Positions 54,306 through 63,005 of a DNA stretch of 64,000 nucleotides are shown piece after piece; position 1 is the first letter of the stretch, and each line of letters begins with the position of its first letter. This DNA is from an uncultured Gammaproteobacteria bacterium (GTDB taxonomy: Bacteria; Pseudomonadota; Gammaproteobacteria; Arenicellales; Poriferihabitantaceae). Made by a program: the position numbers and the translations under genes. Where the stretch lies: the NCBI GenBank assembly GCA_947259885.1, contig CAMYNW010000027.1, positions 1 to 64,000 on the forward strand, written 5' to 3'. Under the pieces are notes generated by a model that saw only the letters and a program-made list of their open reading frames with translations, was not told the DNA's origin and did no database searches.

Positions 54306-55508
54306 TCATAAAGCAGCCAGTTCTTGGCCAATAATTTCAGCAATCACATCACAATGATGTTCGCTCAAAGACAGCGGTATTCGCATATCGCAGGTGGTCG
54401 ATAGAATGTTTCGAGTGTCCGGCAGGTCCTGTTGGTTAAGGTATTGCCAGTGATGATACTGGCTGGTGTAGCCCATGGCCTGGTCACGACCAAACCATTT
54501 GATCGCTACACCACGCGCGGTGCAACGATCTACTAACTGCTGTGTCTGACTTGATTCCAAACCGTTTACATGGAACTGAATTGAACTTGCGACAAATTGT
54601 TCCAACGGTTCTCGGGCAGGCACATTGATACCATCTATTTGGTTGAGCCTTTTTTCAAGTTCAGCATAAAGATAATTCCACTGCTCTCCACGTTTTGTCA
54701 TTTGCTTCAGCTGTGGTCGTAAAATACAAGCAACCAGATTTGACATACGCATACTGAAGTTTGGAATGTGACCCTTCAAGCGATCAAAAACTTGCTGCGA
54801 TGGAGCACTCCGATGTTGTCCATAGAGCATATAACTGCCAGAGTAGAGAATTGCTTTGGCCGCAATCTCTTCGTTATCGGTCACCACAATACCCCCTTCT
54901 CCGGAATTGATGTGCTTGAATGTCTGAGTACTAAAACATCCTACTGCACCGAAGCGTCCGGTAAAGGTGTTATTCCATTTCGCGCCCATGGTATGGGCAC
55001 AGTCTTCAATCAGCACCAAACCAAGTCGCTCACAAATCGATACTAGTTTTTCCATATCCGCAATATGTCCACGCATATGGGTCAACAGCAATGCTTTGGC
55101 GCCTGACTCTGCCGCCTTGTGTTCGAGGTCGCTAAGATTAATCCGGTAGTCGTCATCCACTTCCACCAGCACAGCATGTGCTCCCGCATGATGAATCGCA
55201 CCCGGCACCGGTGCCAGGTTAAATGCATTGACCAGAACTTTGTCACCAGGCTCAACGCCCGCAACTTTTAATCCAAGAAAAATTGCGCAGCCTCCAGAAT
55301 TGACGCCAACGGCATATCGGCTGCCCACATAGTCCGCGTACTCCTGCTCAAACAGGGCAGCGTGCGGTTCAGTACCTGAATATTCGCCATATCGATGTAA
55401 ACGGCCGCTGCGCAGTAACGATACCGCCTGTTCTATCGCCTCCTCTGGAATTGGCCCGGGATCGCTGAGATCGATGTCGAGCGCCGGGTGTTGTTTGGGA
55501 TTCAGCAT
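54306..55508 (-). CDS. DegT/DnrJ/EryC1/StrS-family aminotransferase
   Basis: A 400-residue PLP enzyme with the PLP lysine in STQTFKHINSGEGGIVVTDN (about 207), preceded by VLIEDCAHTMGAKWNN with the cofactor-binding Asp. Family members aminate keto sugars or work on other keto compounds. In a catabolic operon with a ureohydrolase and a PLP lyase, a role in amine transfer rather than sugar antibiotic formation is possible. Gaps of 22 and 45 bases to its neighbours indicate one operon. Confidence 0.88.
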   Translation of the reverse strand: MLNPKQHPALDIDLSDPGPIPEEAIEQAVSLLRSGRLHRYGEYSGTEPHAALFEQEYADYVGSRYAVGVNSGGCAIFLGLKVAGVEPGDKVLVNAFNLAPVPGAIHHAGAHAVLVEVDDDYRINLSDLEHKAAESGAKALLLTHMRGHIADMEKLVSICERLGLVLIEDCAHTMGAKWNNTFTGRFGAVGCFSTQTFKHINSGEGGIVVTDNEEIAAKAILYSGSYMLYGQHRSAPSQQVFDRLKGHIPNFSMRMSNLVACILRPQLKQMTKRGEQWNYLYAELEKRLNQIDGINVPAREPLEQFVASSIQFHVNGLESSQTQQLVDRCTARGVAIKWFGRDQAMGYTSQYHHWQYLNQQDLPDTRNILSTTCDMRIPLSLSEHHCDVIAEIIGQELAAL

Positions 55509-55553
55509 TTTATTTTCTAAACCAACTTGAAGTTCGGTTGAGCGAACAATCGT

Positions 55554-56876
55554 TCATTGTAATTGATCAATTTCCCCGCGCAATTCAAACTGCTCATCGG
55601 GAAAATACTTCTCGAGCCGGATGTCACCGGTCATGGCATGCCCCTCCATTCCTTCCAGTCGGGAGATTCTGGAGGCCACCGGTGCCACCTTGCGCGCTGC
55701 GTCACGGGTCAGACGCTGATAAGTCAGGGTCTTGATGAATTTTCCGGCGTTGAGTCCTCCTGAGTAACGACCTGCGCCTTTGGTTGGCAAGATATGGTTT
55801 GGTCCAGAACACTTGTCACCGAAGGCTACCGTTGTTTCCTCACCGAGAAATAGCGAGCCGTAGTTACGCAATGATGCAAGCCACCAGTCCAGATCCTGCG
55901 CCTGCACCTGGAGATGTTCCGGCGCATAGTCGTCACATACCTGCACTGCTTCTTCGCGGGTGTCGGTGAGCACGATCTCACCATAGTCACGCCAGGCGGG
56001 TGTAGCAGCGCTGCGTGCCAGTGCCGGCAGAGCGGCAATCACCTCCGGCATTAACTGATTCACTTCATTTGCGATACGCTCTGAAGTCGTCGCTAACCAA
56101 ACTGGAGAATCCACGCCGTGTTCCGCCTGACCAGCCAGGTCACTGGCAACAATAAAAGCATCTGCGGTATCGTCGCACACCACCATAGATTCAGTGGGCC
56201 CTGCAATCACATCGATGCCAACCATACCAAACAGCATTCTCTTGGCTTCGGCAACGAAACGGTTACCGGGCCCTACGATCACATCCGCCCGATGGCCGGT
56301 AAAAAGCCCATAAGCGAGAGATGCAATCCCCTGAACCCCACCAGCGCACAATATCTGATCAGCGCCGGACACATCCATGGCATAGAGTATTGCAGAATGA
56401 ATTCCGCCACGTTCTAGCGAGCCGGGTGAGGTTGCGATCACGTTGTCTACCCCCGCGATCTTAGCGGTTGCCACACTCATTATTGCTGATGCGGCATGGG
56501 CATAGCGCCCCCCCGGCACATAACATCCGGCCGTTTTTACCGGAACCAGCTTTTGTCCCGCCACCAATCCGTCCATGAGCTCAACCTCAAATTCCAACAT
56601 GGAATCACGCTGCTGGGTAGCGAAATCACTGACCCGTTTATGGGCAAATCGTATATCGTCTTTCACCGTTTCCGGCAGTTTTCTTGCAGCGGCGTCGATA
56701 GACTCACGATTCACTAAGATATCTCCTTCCCAGCCATCAAACTTCTGGCAATAATCCTTAACCGCCTGCTCACCATCTCGTTCGAGTGCATTTAGCATCT
56801 GACTCACCGTTTGTGCGGTTTCATCGCTGCCGGTCTTGGCGGTCTTGGTTGCTTTTTTTATATAGGTGATTGCCAT
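55554..56876 (-). CDS. Histidinol-dehydrogenase-family enzyme, HpsN-like
   Basis: A 440-residue zinc- and NAD-dependent dehydrogenase. The fold is HisD: AGCYVPGGRYAHAASAIMSV, VIAGPTESMVVCDDTADAF, LAGQAEHGVDSPVW with the zinc Gln and His, and SGPNHILPTKG. The genes around are not histidine genes and the VPGGRYAHAAS form is like non-histidinol members such as HpsN, which oxidises (R)-2,3-dihydroxypropane-1-sulfonate. A role in alcohol or polyol-sulfonate oxidation fits better than histidine synthesis. Confidence 0.88.
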   Translation of the reverse strand: MAITYIKKATKTAKTGSDETAQTVSQMLNALERDGEQAVKDYCQKFDGWEGDILVNRESIDAAARKLPETVKDDIRFAHKRVSDFATQQRDSMLEFEVELMDGLVAGQKLVPVKTAGCYVPGGRYAHAASAIMSVATAKIAGVDNVIATSPGSLERGGIHSAILYAMDVSGADQILCAGGVQGIASLAYGLFTGHRADVIVGPGNRFVAEAKRMLFGMVGIDVIAGPTESMVVCDDTADAFIVASDLAGQAEHGVDSPVWLATTSERIANEVNQLMPEVIAALPALARSAATPAWRDYGEIVLTDTREEAVQVCDDYAPEHLQVQAQDLDWWLASLRNYGSLFLGEETTVAFGDKCSGPNHILPTKGAGRYSGGLNAGKFIKTLTYQRLTRDAARKVAPVASRISRLEGMEGHAMTGDIRLEKYFPDEQFELRGEIDQLQ

Positions 56877-56988
56877 AGTGTAAAAATTAGATTTGCCCGC
56901 CCCGTTGTAAGGATGATTATCGAGGAACTAATCAAGTTCGAATTTTTTGCGTTGCCATTACGCTACTGCATCTGCCCCTTGGACCCAA

Positions 56989-58005
56989 TTATTCCTGGGC
57001 CGCTCGATTGCAATCGATACAATCCGCAATCAATGCGATCATTTCGAACATCAGTGAATTGGCCACCAGGGAAGTAATCTGATTTGGGGAATCCTTGGTC
57101 GGCATCAGGCACACCACATCTCCACCAATGATATTCTTACCCTTCACTGACCGGATCATGCGCATGACCTGGTTAATTCGCAGCCCCTCCATTCCCGCCT
57201 CGATATTGGCCACCCCAGGTGCCACAGTGGGATCCAGACAATCCAGGTCAAAAGTAATATAGACCGGCGTATCACCGAGGCGTTGATCTATGATCTCGAT
57301 AGCGTGGTCTATACCGATCTCCGCAAACCTGCCCATATCTATCACCTCATACCCCAGATCATAGCTTGGCTCCAACCAATCAAGGGTACGAGGATTGCCC
57401 CGAATACCTACCTGCACGCTGGTATGGGGATCAACATGGCCGTCTCTGACCAGATAGCTGGCCCAGTGCGCAGCCGATTTTTTTGCACCGAGAAAGTGAT
57501 CGATATGGTGAAACGCATCGGTGTGTGCATCAAAATGCAGCAGGCTCACTTTTTGTCCATCCGTGGTTTTCGCTTCAGGGCCAGCAATGGCCTGAAGGAC
57601 CCCTCCAGTAACCGAGTGATCGCCGCCCACCGACACAGGTCTTGCGCCAGCGGCGTCGATACGCCGATAAAAATCGGTAATACGCTGGATACACGCTTCG
57701 TTATCATTGGCTTCTGGCAACGCAACATCACCAAGGTCATTAATACGACACTGCTTCCAGGGATCAACTCCAAACTCTTTGTGCACCCTGCGTCCCAATG
57801 CCGAAATATTCCGCACTGCTCTGGGACCAAGATGTTGGTCTCTCTCCGTGGTGCCGTTGCCGGTGCTATGGGGAATTCCTACTAAGGCTATATCACTATT
57901 CTCCGGATTCGGATCGAGGGGACAGCGAAACAACGTTGGTACTCCCCACCAATAGAGGCCATGCAACATCGCATCGAGCTTTTCCTGGGTAGCCTGGTCG
58001 GTCAT
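56989..58005 (-). CDS. Ureohydrolase, agmatinase/arginase family
   Basis: A 338-residue binuclear metal hydrolase. The Mn ligands are in SVGGDHSVTGG, LLHFDAHTDAFHH and ITFDLDCLDPTVAPGV, complete. It cleaves a guanidino compound to urea and an amine; agmatine, guanidinobutyrate and guanidinopropionate are known substrates and the sequence does not choose among them. The cupin gene ends two bases before its start, so they are coupled. Confidence 0.9.
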   Translation of the reverse strand: MTDQATQEKLDAMLHGLYWWGVPTLFRCPLDPNPENSDIALVGIPHSTGNGTTERDQHLGPRAVRNISALGRRVHKEFGVDPWKQCRINDLGDVALPEANDNEACIQRITDFYRRIDAAGARPVSVGGDHSVTGGVLQAIAGPEAKTTDGQKVSLLHFDAHTDAFHHIDHFLGAKKSAAHWASYLVRDGHVDPHTSVQVGIRGNPRTLDWLEPSYDLGYEVIDMGRFAEIGIDHAIEIIDQRLGDTPVYITFDLDCLDPTVAPGVANIEAGMEGLRINQVMRMIRSVKGKNIIGGDVVCLMPTKDSPNQITSLVANSLMFEMIALIADCIDCNRAAQE

Positions 58006-58007
58006 CT

Positions 58008-58394
58008 TTATCTTGTCCCTAAATCACTGAAGCTGTAATCAATGCCGATCAACAGACAACCGTTGACGGTTCGGCTGTTGTGTTCGGTCTCTGGCATGTA
58101 GATGACATAGTCTCCCGGACCGAGTACGGTACCATCTGACTCAATAAAATCACCCTCCAGGATCAGATACTCCTCGCGCCTTTTGTGCACATGGCGAATT
58201 GTTTCGGCACCTGGCTGCATACGCATCATATAGGCCCCTTGCCCAGTTTTCCGGTCGTAACTTAAGCGAAGCCAGGTTATGTCCTCCTGCATCGGCCCTT
58301 CTATATCGTATTCATCGAATTGGGTGCTCGCGGTGCGAATTATTTTTCTACTGTCGCCGAACGAATCGGGGGGGCTGTTCATGATTTTCTCCAC
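58008..58394 (-). CDS. Single-domain cupin
   Basis: A 128-residue cupin fold: GAETIRHVHKRREEYLILEG gives the His-x-His and Glu metal ligands and YVIYMPETEHNSRTVNG the second motif. Such cupins work as dioxygenases, isomerases or binding proteins; the role here is unknown. First gene of the operon with the ureohydrolase, dehydrogenase, aminotransferase and PLP lyase genes. The M48 protease gene upstream on the same strand ends 5 bases earlier. Confidence 0.85.
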   Translation of the reverse strand: MEKIMNSPPDSFGDSRKIIRTASTQFDEYDIEGPMQEDITWLRLSYDRKTGQGAYMMRMQPGAETIRHVHKRREEYLILEGDFIESDGTVLGPGDYVIYMPETEHNSRTVNGCLLIGIDYSFSDLGTR

Positions 58395-58399
58395 CTAAA

Positions 58400-59599
58400 T
58401 TAGTCTGGTTCACAATCCTGGACCAGAGTCTGACAAATAAAGGCTCTGGAAATTCCAAGCTGGTCGGCGATATTATCCATCACCGCACGTTCAATGTCGC
58501 TCGACTTATTGTCCGCTTTCGCCATCACACAAATATCCCGCATTACCTGCATCCGCTGTGTCAGGCTGGTTTGTTGATTAGCTGCTTTAATTCGTTTCGG
58601 TAGAGCATCTATGATGCGATCTATGTTCAACCCCTTATTGAACTCACCCTTGCCAAAAAACTTTTCAAACATTTCTATCTCTTCTACATCGATTCCGCTA
58701 TCGGCATTCGCCACCGCAATTACGCCGGCGAACAACAGCCGCCGCATGGCATTTGCATTATCGGTGCGGGCTTCCAGATAACTCGGCTCCATCAAGCTCA
58801 TTAACCTTTGCACCCCGACTTCTAGATGTTCATGCGTAGTGCCATCCTCGGTCATAAGCACTGACTGGTCAAACAGAGTGAGCGCCTTCACTCGGAGCGG
58901 ACTGAACGGATGCGTAGAGAACCAGTCTTCTTTCGGTGCACTCTGGCCAGGTTCGGCGTCCTCGACCTGCATTTCGTCCACCTGCTTGAGAAACTCGCCA
59001 AGGTCGAAGCGGATTACCGTATCACCGAGCCCGGACGCCAGTTTAAACAACGATCGGGCTATGCCGTTCAGGTCGTCGGCACAAAAAGCACCAGCCCGGT
59101 CTGCGGAGACCTCCGCATTTCGCGACCAGGCGAACAGGTCCAAAGCCAGACGCGGGTCCGGCCGCTGACTGCCGCGGAGCAATAAGCCAATGGGGATCTC
59201 ATGATGGTTATACACGTGATGTCCAAACTCATGGCCTATCACAAACTTAAGCTCACTTCCCTCGAATCGCTCCAGCAGACTGGAAGAGAACATAACGAAT
59301 AACTTTCCACCTTCGGGCTTGAAGCAGACGGCATTGTATTGCGGACTGGAGTAAACATAGAGCTCATGAGGAATCTCCATTTCAAGCTTTTCAATACATT
59401 CGTCCGCCAGCTTATGCACTTGTGGTGCCATAAAGCGGCTCAAACGCACTGATGTTCCAAGCAGCCGCCTTCGAGTTCCCACTGGCCCATCTTCCTGTAT
59501 CTTTTCAAGGTGCTTGTTGACTCGTATTACGTCGGGGTGCTTGAGCAATTCTGCAGCCATCTCCCGATCATTCTGATATCTGATTACTTCCCAGTTCAT
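58400..59599 (-). CDS. M48-family metalloprotease with TerB-like C-terminal domain
   Basis: A 399-residue protein. The zinc site is in FVIGHEFGHHVYNHH (HExxH form HEFGH, about residue 125), with the third ligand probably the Glu of SRNAEVSADRAG. No TM helices are predicted, so this is a soluble M48 member. The last 125 residues (LLFAGVIAVANADSGIDVEE, VMRDICVMAKADNKSSDIER) look like a TerB/DjlA-type helical domain that binds metal or partners. The combination suggests a stress protein; substrate unknown. Confidence 0.85.
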   Translation of the reverse strand: MNWEVIRYQNDREMAAELLKHPDVIRVNKHLEKIQEDGPVGTRRRLLGTSVRLSRFMAPQVHKLADECIEKLEMEIPHELYVYSSPQYNAVCFKPEGGKLFVMFSSSLLERFEGSELKFVIGHEFGHHVYNHHEIPIGLLLRGSQRPDPRLALDLFAWSRNAEVSADRAGAFCADDLNGIARSLFKLASGLGDTVIRFDLGEFLKQVDEMQVEDAEPGQSAPKEDWFSTHPFSPLRVKALTLFDQSVLMTEDGTTHEHLEVGVQRLMSLMEPSYLEARTDNANAMRRLLFAGVIAVANADSGIDVEEIEMFEKFFGKGEFNKGLNIDRIIDALPKRIKAANQQTSLTQRMQVMRDICVMAKADNKSSDIERAVMDNIADQLGISRAFICQTLVQDCEPD

Positions 59600-59668
59600 T
59601 TACTTTCATACCGTGTAAGTTTGCGATAGCCTACCATCTCAACCTCTGCGGTCAACTCACCTAAGCCC

Positions 59669-60985
59669 ATGTCCAGGGACAGTTCTGCCATCACCCATCG
59701 CAACGTCTGGTCCCTGGCAGGCCCGATTATCGTTTCGAACATGTCAGTGCCACTGGTCGGCGCGGTGGACACTGCAGTAGTAGGCCGTCTCCCGGGTCCG
59801 ACTTATATTGGGGCAGTAGCGCTGGGTGCATTGATATTCAGTTTTCTATACTGGGGGTTTAGCTTTCTTCGCATGGGGACTACCGGATTTGTGGCCCGAG
59901 CTGTAGGGGCCAAGGATCAACCTGAATTATCAAGAACCTATATTCGAGTTTTATTGCTGGCACTGCTGTCCGGGCTGCTTGTGATAATTCTCGGTAGACC
60001 GATTATTCAACTGGCGCTGGCTGTCATCGAAAGCAGCAGTGCGGTTGAGTCTCTAGCAGCGGAATACGCATACATACGAATATGGAGCGCGCCGGCCACC
60101 CTTTGCCTCTACGTATTTACCGGAATCCTGATTGGCCTGCATAACACTCGTGATGTGTTCTTGCTGCAGATCGTATTGAACCTAACCAATGTTGTGCTGG
60201 ATCTGGCATTCGTTCCTTGGCTTGGTCTGGGTGTCGCCGGAGTAGCCTGGGCATCGCTAATCGCAGAATATATCGCCGCGGGCCTCGGATATTGGATATT
60301 GCGCAAGCCCTTGACCGATGCGTTTACAGTTCTGGATTGGAAAAGAATTCTGGCAATAGCACCGATGTTACTTCTGCTGCGCAGCAACAGTCATATTTTT
60401 GTCCGTACGCTGTGTCTGGTTTTTTCGTTTGCCTTTTTTACCGCACAAGGCGCAAAGTTGGGAGACCTGGTACTCGCCGCCAATACTATTCTGCTTCATT
60501 TGCAAAGCATTATGGCCTATGGATTAGATGGTTTTGCTCACGCTGTCGAAGCACTTGCCGGCAGTGCATACGGCGCTCATAGTCGCTCTCGGTTCAGTCG
60601 GGCAGTGAAACTCACCACCTGGTGGGCGGCCGCTGCAGCGGCCGCCACTAGTCTGATTTACTTAGTTCTGGGAGAAAGCATCCTGACCTTATTCAGTGAC
60701 CAGAAAGCAGTCATCAATGCTGCCTCCGCTTTTCTCCCCTGGATGATTGCCGCACCAATAGTATCGGTATGGAGCTTTCAATTAGACGGGGTGTTTATTG
60801 GTGTCGGCCATACCCGGGAAATGCGCAATGCGATGCTGGTCTCAACTCTGACTTACCTGGCTTTGGTCTGGATACTATTGCCGATGCTTGGTAATCACGG
60901 TCTGTTTCTTGCACTAACCCTGTTTATGTTGCTGCGCGCCCTGACTCTCTGGTACTACTATCCGCAAATCAGCCGGAATATCTGA
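59669..60985 (+). CDS. MATE-family efflux transporter (DinF type)
   Basis: A 438-residue inner-membrane exporter with about twelve helices in two halves: WSLAGPIIVSNMSVPLVGAV and DTAVVGRLPGPTYIGAVALG at the start, and ISDAQ-free conserved Gly-rich loops (GLGVAGVAWASLIAEYIAAG). It exports cationic drugs or toxic metabolites in exchange for Na+ or H+. Three bases separate its stop from the sulfotransferase start, implying one transcript. Confidence 0.92.
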   Translation: MSRDSSAITHRNVWSLAGPIIVSNMSVPLVGAVDTAVVGRLPGPTYIGAVALGALIFSFLYWGFSFLRMGTTGFVARAVGAKDQPELSRTYIRVLLLALLSGLLVIILGRPIIQLALAVIESSSAVESLAAEYAYIRIWSAPATLCLYVFTGILIGLHNTRDVFLLQIVLNLTNVVLDLAFVPWLGLGVAGVAWASLIAEYIAAGLGYWILRKPLTDAFTVLDWKRILAIAPMLLLLRSNSHIFVRTLCLVFSFAFFTAQGAKLGDLVLAANTILLHLQSIMAYGLDGFAHAVEALAGSAYGAHSRSRFSRAVKLTTWWAAAAAAATSLIYLVLGESILTLFSDQKAVINAASAFLPWMIAAPIVSVWSFQLDGVFIGVGHTREMRNAMLVSTLTYLALVWILLPMLGNHGLFLALTLFMLLRALTLWYYYPQISRNI

Positions 60986-60987
60986 TA

Positions 60988-61767
60988 ATGGCGAAACCGA
61001 AGCATCCAATTGTCATGTTATGGGCTCATCCACGCTCAATGTCTACGGCTACAGAGCGCATTATGCGTGAACGCGGCGACTTTCACTGCATGCACGAGCC
61101 ATTCATGTACTACTACTATGTGCATCTTGGAAAAAAAAGGCTTCCCCACTTCGAAATCGAAGCCGGTCGCCCTTCGGACTTTAATGACATCCTTGCAATG
61201 TTATTCGAATCAGCTCAGAAGTCGCCGGTTTTTTCTAAAGACATGGCCTACTATGTGCTACCTGAAATCTACCAATATCCAGCTCTGGCAAACAATTTAT
61301 TACATTTTTTTCTAGTACGGGATCCACGTCGAGCGATCCTCTCCTATCATAAACTCGATCCCGACCTCCAATGCGATGAAGTCGGTATCGAGTCTCAATG
61401 GCAATTATTTCGGTGGATAAAAGACCATACCGGCACAGCACCAATGGTCATGCGCGCAGAGGATATTCAGGACAATCCCCAGTGCATAATTGGGGCCATG
61501 TGGCAGCAGATTGGTCTCGAATTCATTGCCGAGGCTTTTGAATGGAATAGAGAGGATACGCCTGAAGACTGGCAGCAAGTTAATCAATGGCATCACACGG
61601 CATTGACCAGACGGTCCATCAAACCCCAACGAAGCAGTGAATGGGAATTACAGGCCGCTTTTGAAAAAGCAGTAAATACCGCACCTCAATTGCAGCACTA
61701 TCTTGATCACCATATGCCCTTCTATACAGAGCTGGTAGCGGCAGCAGAACGGTCGCTCGCGAGATGA
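60988..61767 (+). CDS. Sulfotransferase-family protein
   Basis: A 259-residue protein with a PAPS-type P-loop variant near the N-terminus (LWAHPRSMSTATERIMRERG, 5'-phosphosulfate loop) and a 3'-phosphate loop in FFLVRDPRRAILSYHKL. It probably transfers a sulfo group to a small molecule; acceptor unknown. It is the second gene of the MATE operon, so a sulfated metabolite may be the exported substrate, but this is inference. Its 3' end overlaps the minus-strand MFS gene by 46 bases. Confidence 0.82.
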   Translation: MAKPKHPIVMLWAHPRSMSTATERIMRERGDFHCMHEPFMYYYYVHLGKKRLPHFEIEAGRPSDFNDILAMLFESAQKSPVFSKDMAYYVLPEIYQYPALANNLLHFFLVRDPRRAILSYHKLDPDLQCDEVGIESQWQLFRWIKDHTGTAPMVMRAEDIQDNPQCIIGAMWQQIGLEFIAEAFEWNREDTPEDWQQVNQWHHTALTRRSIKPQRSSEWELQAAFEKAVNTAPQLQHYLDHHMPFYTELVAAAERSLAR

Positions 61768-62951
61768 ATCAGAATCAACGCGGCAAAACTGAGCAGACCA
61801 AATCCAGCTACCATTGGAATCAGTGTATAGTTATATAGCCCTCCAATCAAAAAACCCAGACTGAGCGACACCAAGGTAGTCACTGAGCCAATCACCGACG
61901 ACGCAAGTCCTGCGATGTGACCCAAGGGTTCCATGGCCAGCGAGTTCAAATTTCCAAACAGTATTCCGGTGCCAAAGAATGAAGCCATAAGGTAGAGCAT
62001 CACCCACAGAAGGGATGGCCGGGTATTCATGCAGACAAGCAGGAACAGGCCGGCGATGATTGCTATAAACCAAAGTGCGATCTTGCTTAACATGCGCATC
62101 CCGAGCCGCGTCACTAATCGGGAGTTTATCCATGAAGATAATCCGATGGTGAGTGCGAGAATAGCAAAGTAAAGCGGAAATCTGACACCCAATCCATAGA
62201 GCTCCTGCAGAATCTGTTGTGAGGAATTCAGAAAGCCAACAAAGGCACCAAAAATCATGCCGGCACAAAGGGTATAAATTACCGCTTCCCGGGATCTTGA
62301 GATTTCAACCAGCGCCTGCCAGATCACCTTAAGTGAGAACGGTCGACGTTTTTCCACAGGCAGGGTTTCTTCCTGTCGCACATGAAACCAGATCAGAATA
62401 ATTACTGACTGCAGCATTAATGCGAGAAAAATCATACGCCACTCAGCAAACAGTAAAATCACCTGCCCTAACGCAGGTGCAATGGCTGGAACCAGTATAA
62501 ACACCATCATTACAAGAGACATGACTCTCGCCATCTCGCGCCCAGAGGAATGATCCCTGATGATCGCTACCGTAATAATCCGGGGACCTGCGGCGCCAAG
62601 CCCTTGCAAGAATCTCCCTGTTAGCAGTATTGCGAAGGAATCCGCCATCCCGGCTATCAAACTTCCTGCAATAAACATTGCAAATCCGACATAGATAGGG
62701 GCGCGCCTTCCGACACTGTCTGAAATTGGGCCATAGAAAATCTGCCCGATCGCCAACCCGATAAACAGCACCGTGATAACCAGTTGCCGATCATTGTCAT
62801 GGGCCACGTTCAGATCACTTGCGATCTGAGATAAAGCGGGCAACATGGCGTCAATTGCTAGAGCCACCATAGACATGCTCAGTGCCATTAAGGCAACAAA
62901 TTCTCGAAAGCCGGCTGGCTTTGGCATAGAGGTCCAGGGTCGATTGGGCAA
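61722..62951 (-). CDS. MFS multidrug transporter, Bcr/CflA family
   Basis: A 409-residue protein with twelve predicted helices. MALSMSMVALAIDAMLPALS at TM1, GQIFYGPISDSVGRRAPIYV with the MFS A motif, and FLQGLGAAGPRIITVAIIRD (motif C-like) support Bcr/CflA proton-coupled drug exporters. The gene is convergent with the MATE-sulfotransferase pair. Confidence 0.92.
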   Translation of the reverse strand: MPNRPWTSMPKPAGFREFVALMALSMSMVALAIDAMLPALSQIASDLNVAHDNDRQLVITVLFIGLAIGQIFYGPISDSVGRRAPIYVGFAMFIAGSLIAGMADSFAILLTGRFLQGLGAAGPRIITVAIIRDHSSGREMARVMSLVMMVFILVPAIAPALGQVILLFAEWRMIFLALMLQSVIILIWFHVRQEETLPVEKRRPFSLKVIWQALVEISRSREAVIYTLCAGMIFGAFVGFLNSSQQILQELYGLGVRFPLYFAILALTIGLSSWINSRLVTRLGMRMLSKIALWFIAIIAGLFLLVCMNTRPSLLWVMLYLMASFFGTGILFGNLNSLAMEPLGHIAGLASSVIGSVTTLVSLSLGFLIGGLYNYTLIPMVAGFGLLSFAALILIHLASDRSAAATSSV

Positions 62952-63005
62952 CGAAATGATGTTGCCGGTTACTGGCGGAAACAGAATAAGCCCGGTATTA
63001 GTAGT

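Noticed and set aside
55554..56876. HisD as the histidine-biosynthesis enzyme
   Set aside because: No other his genes are near and the operon partners are catabolic; an HpsN-like role fits better, although the enzyme family is the same.
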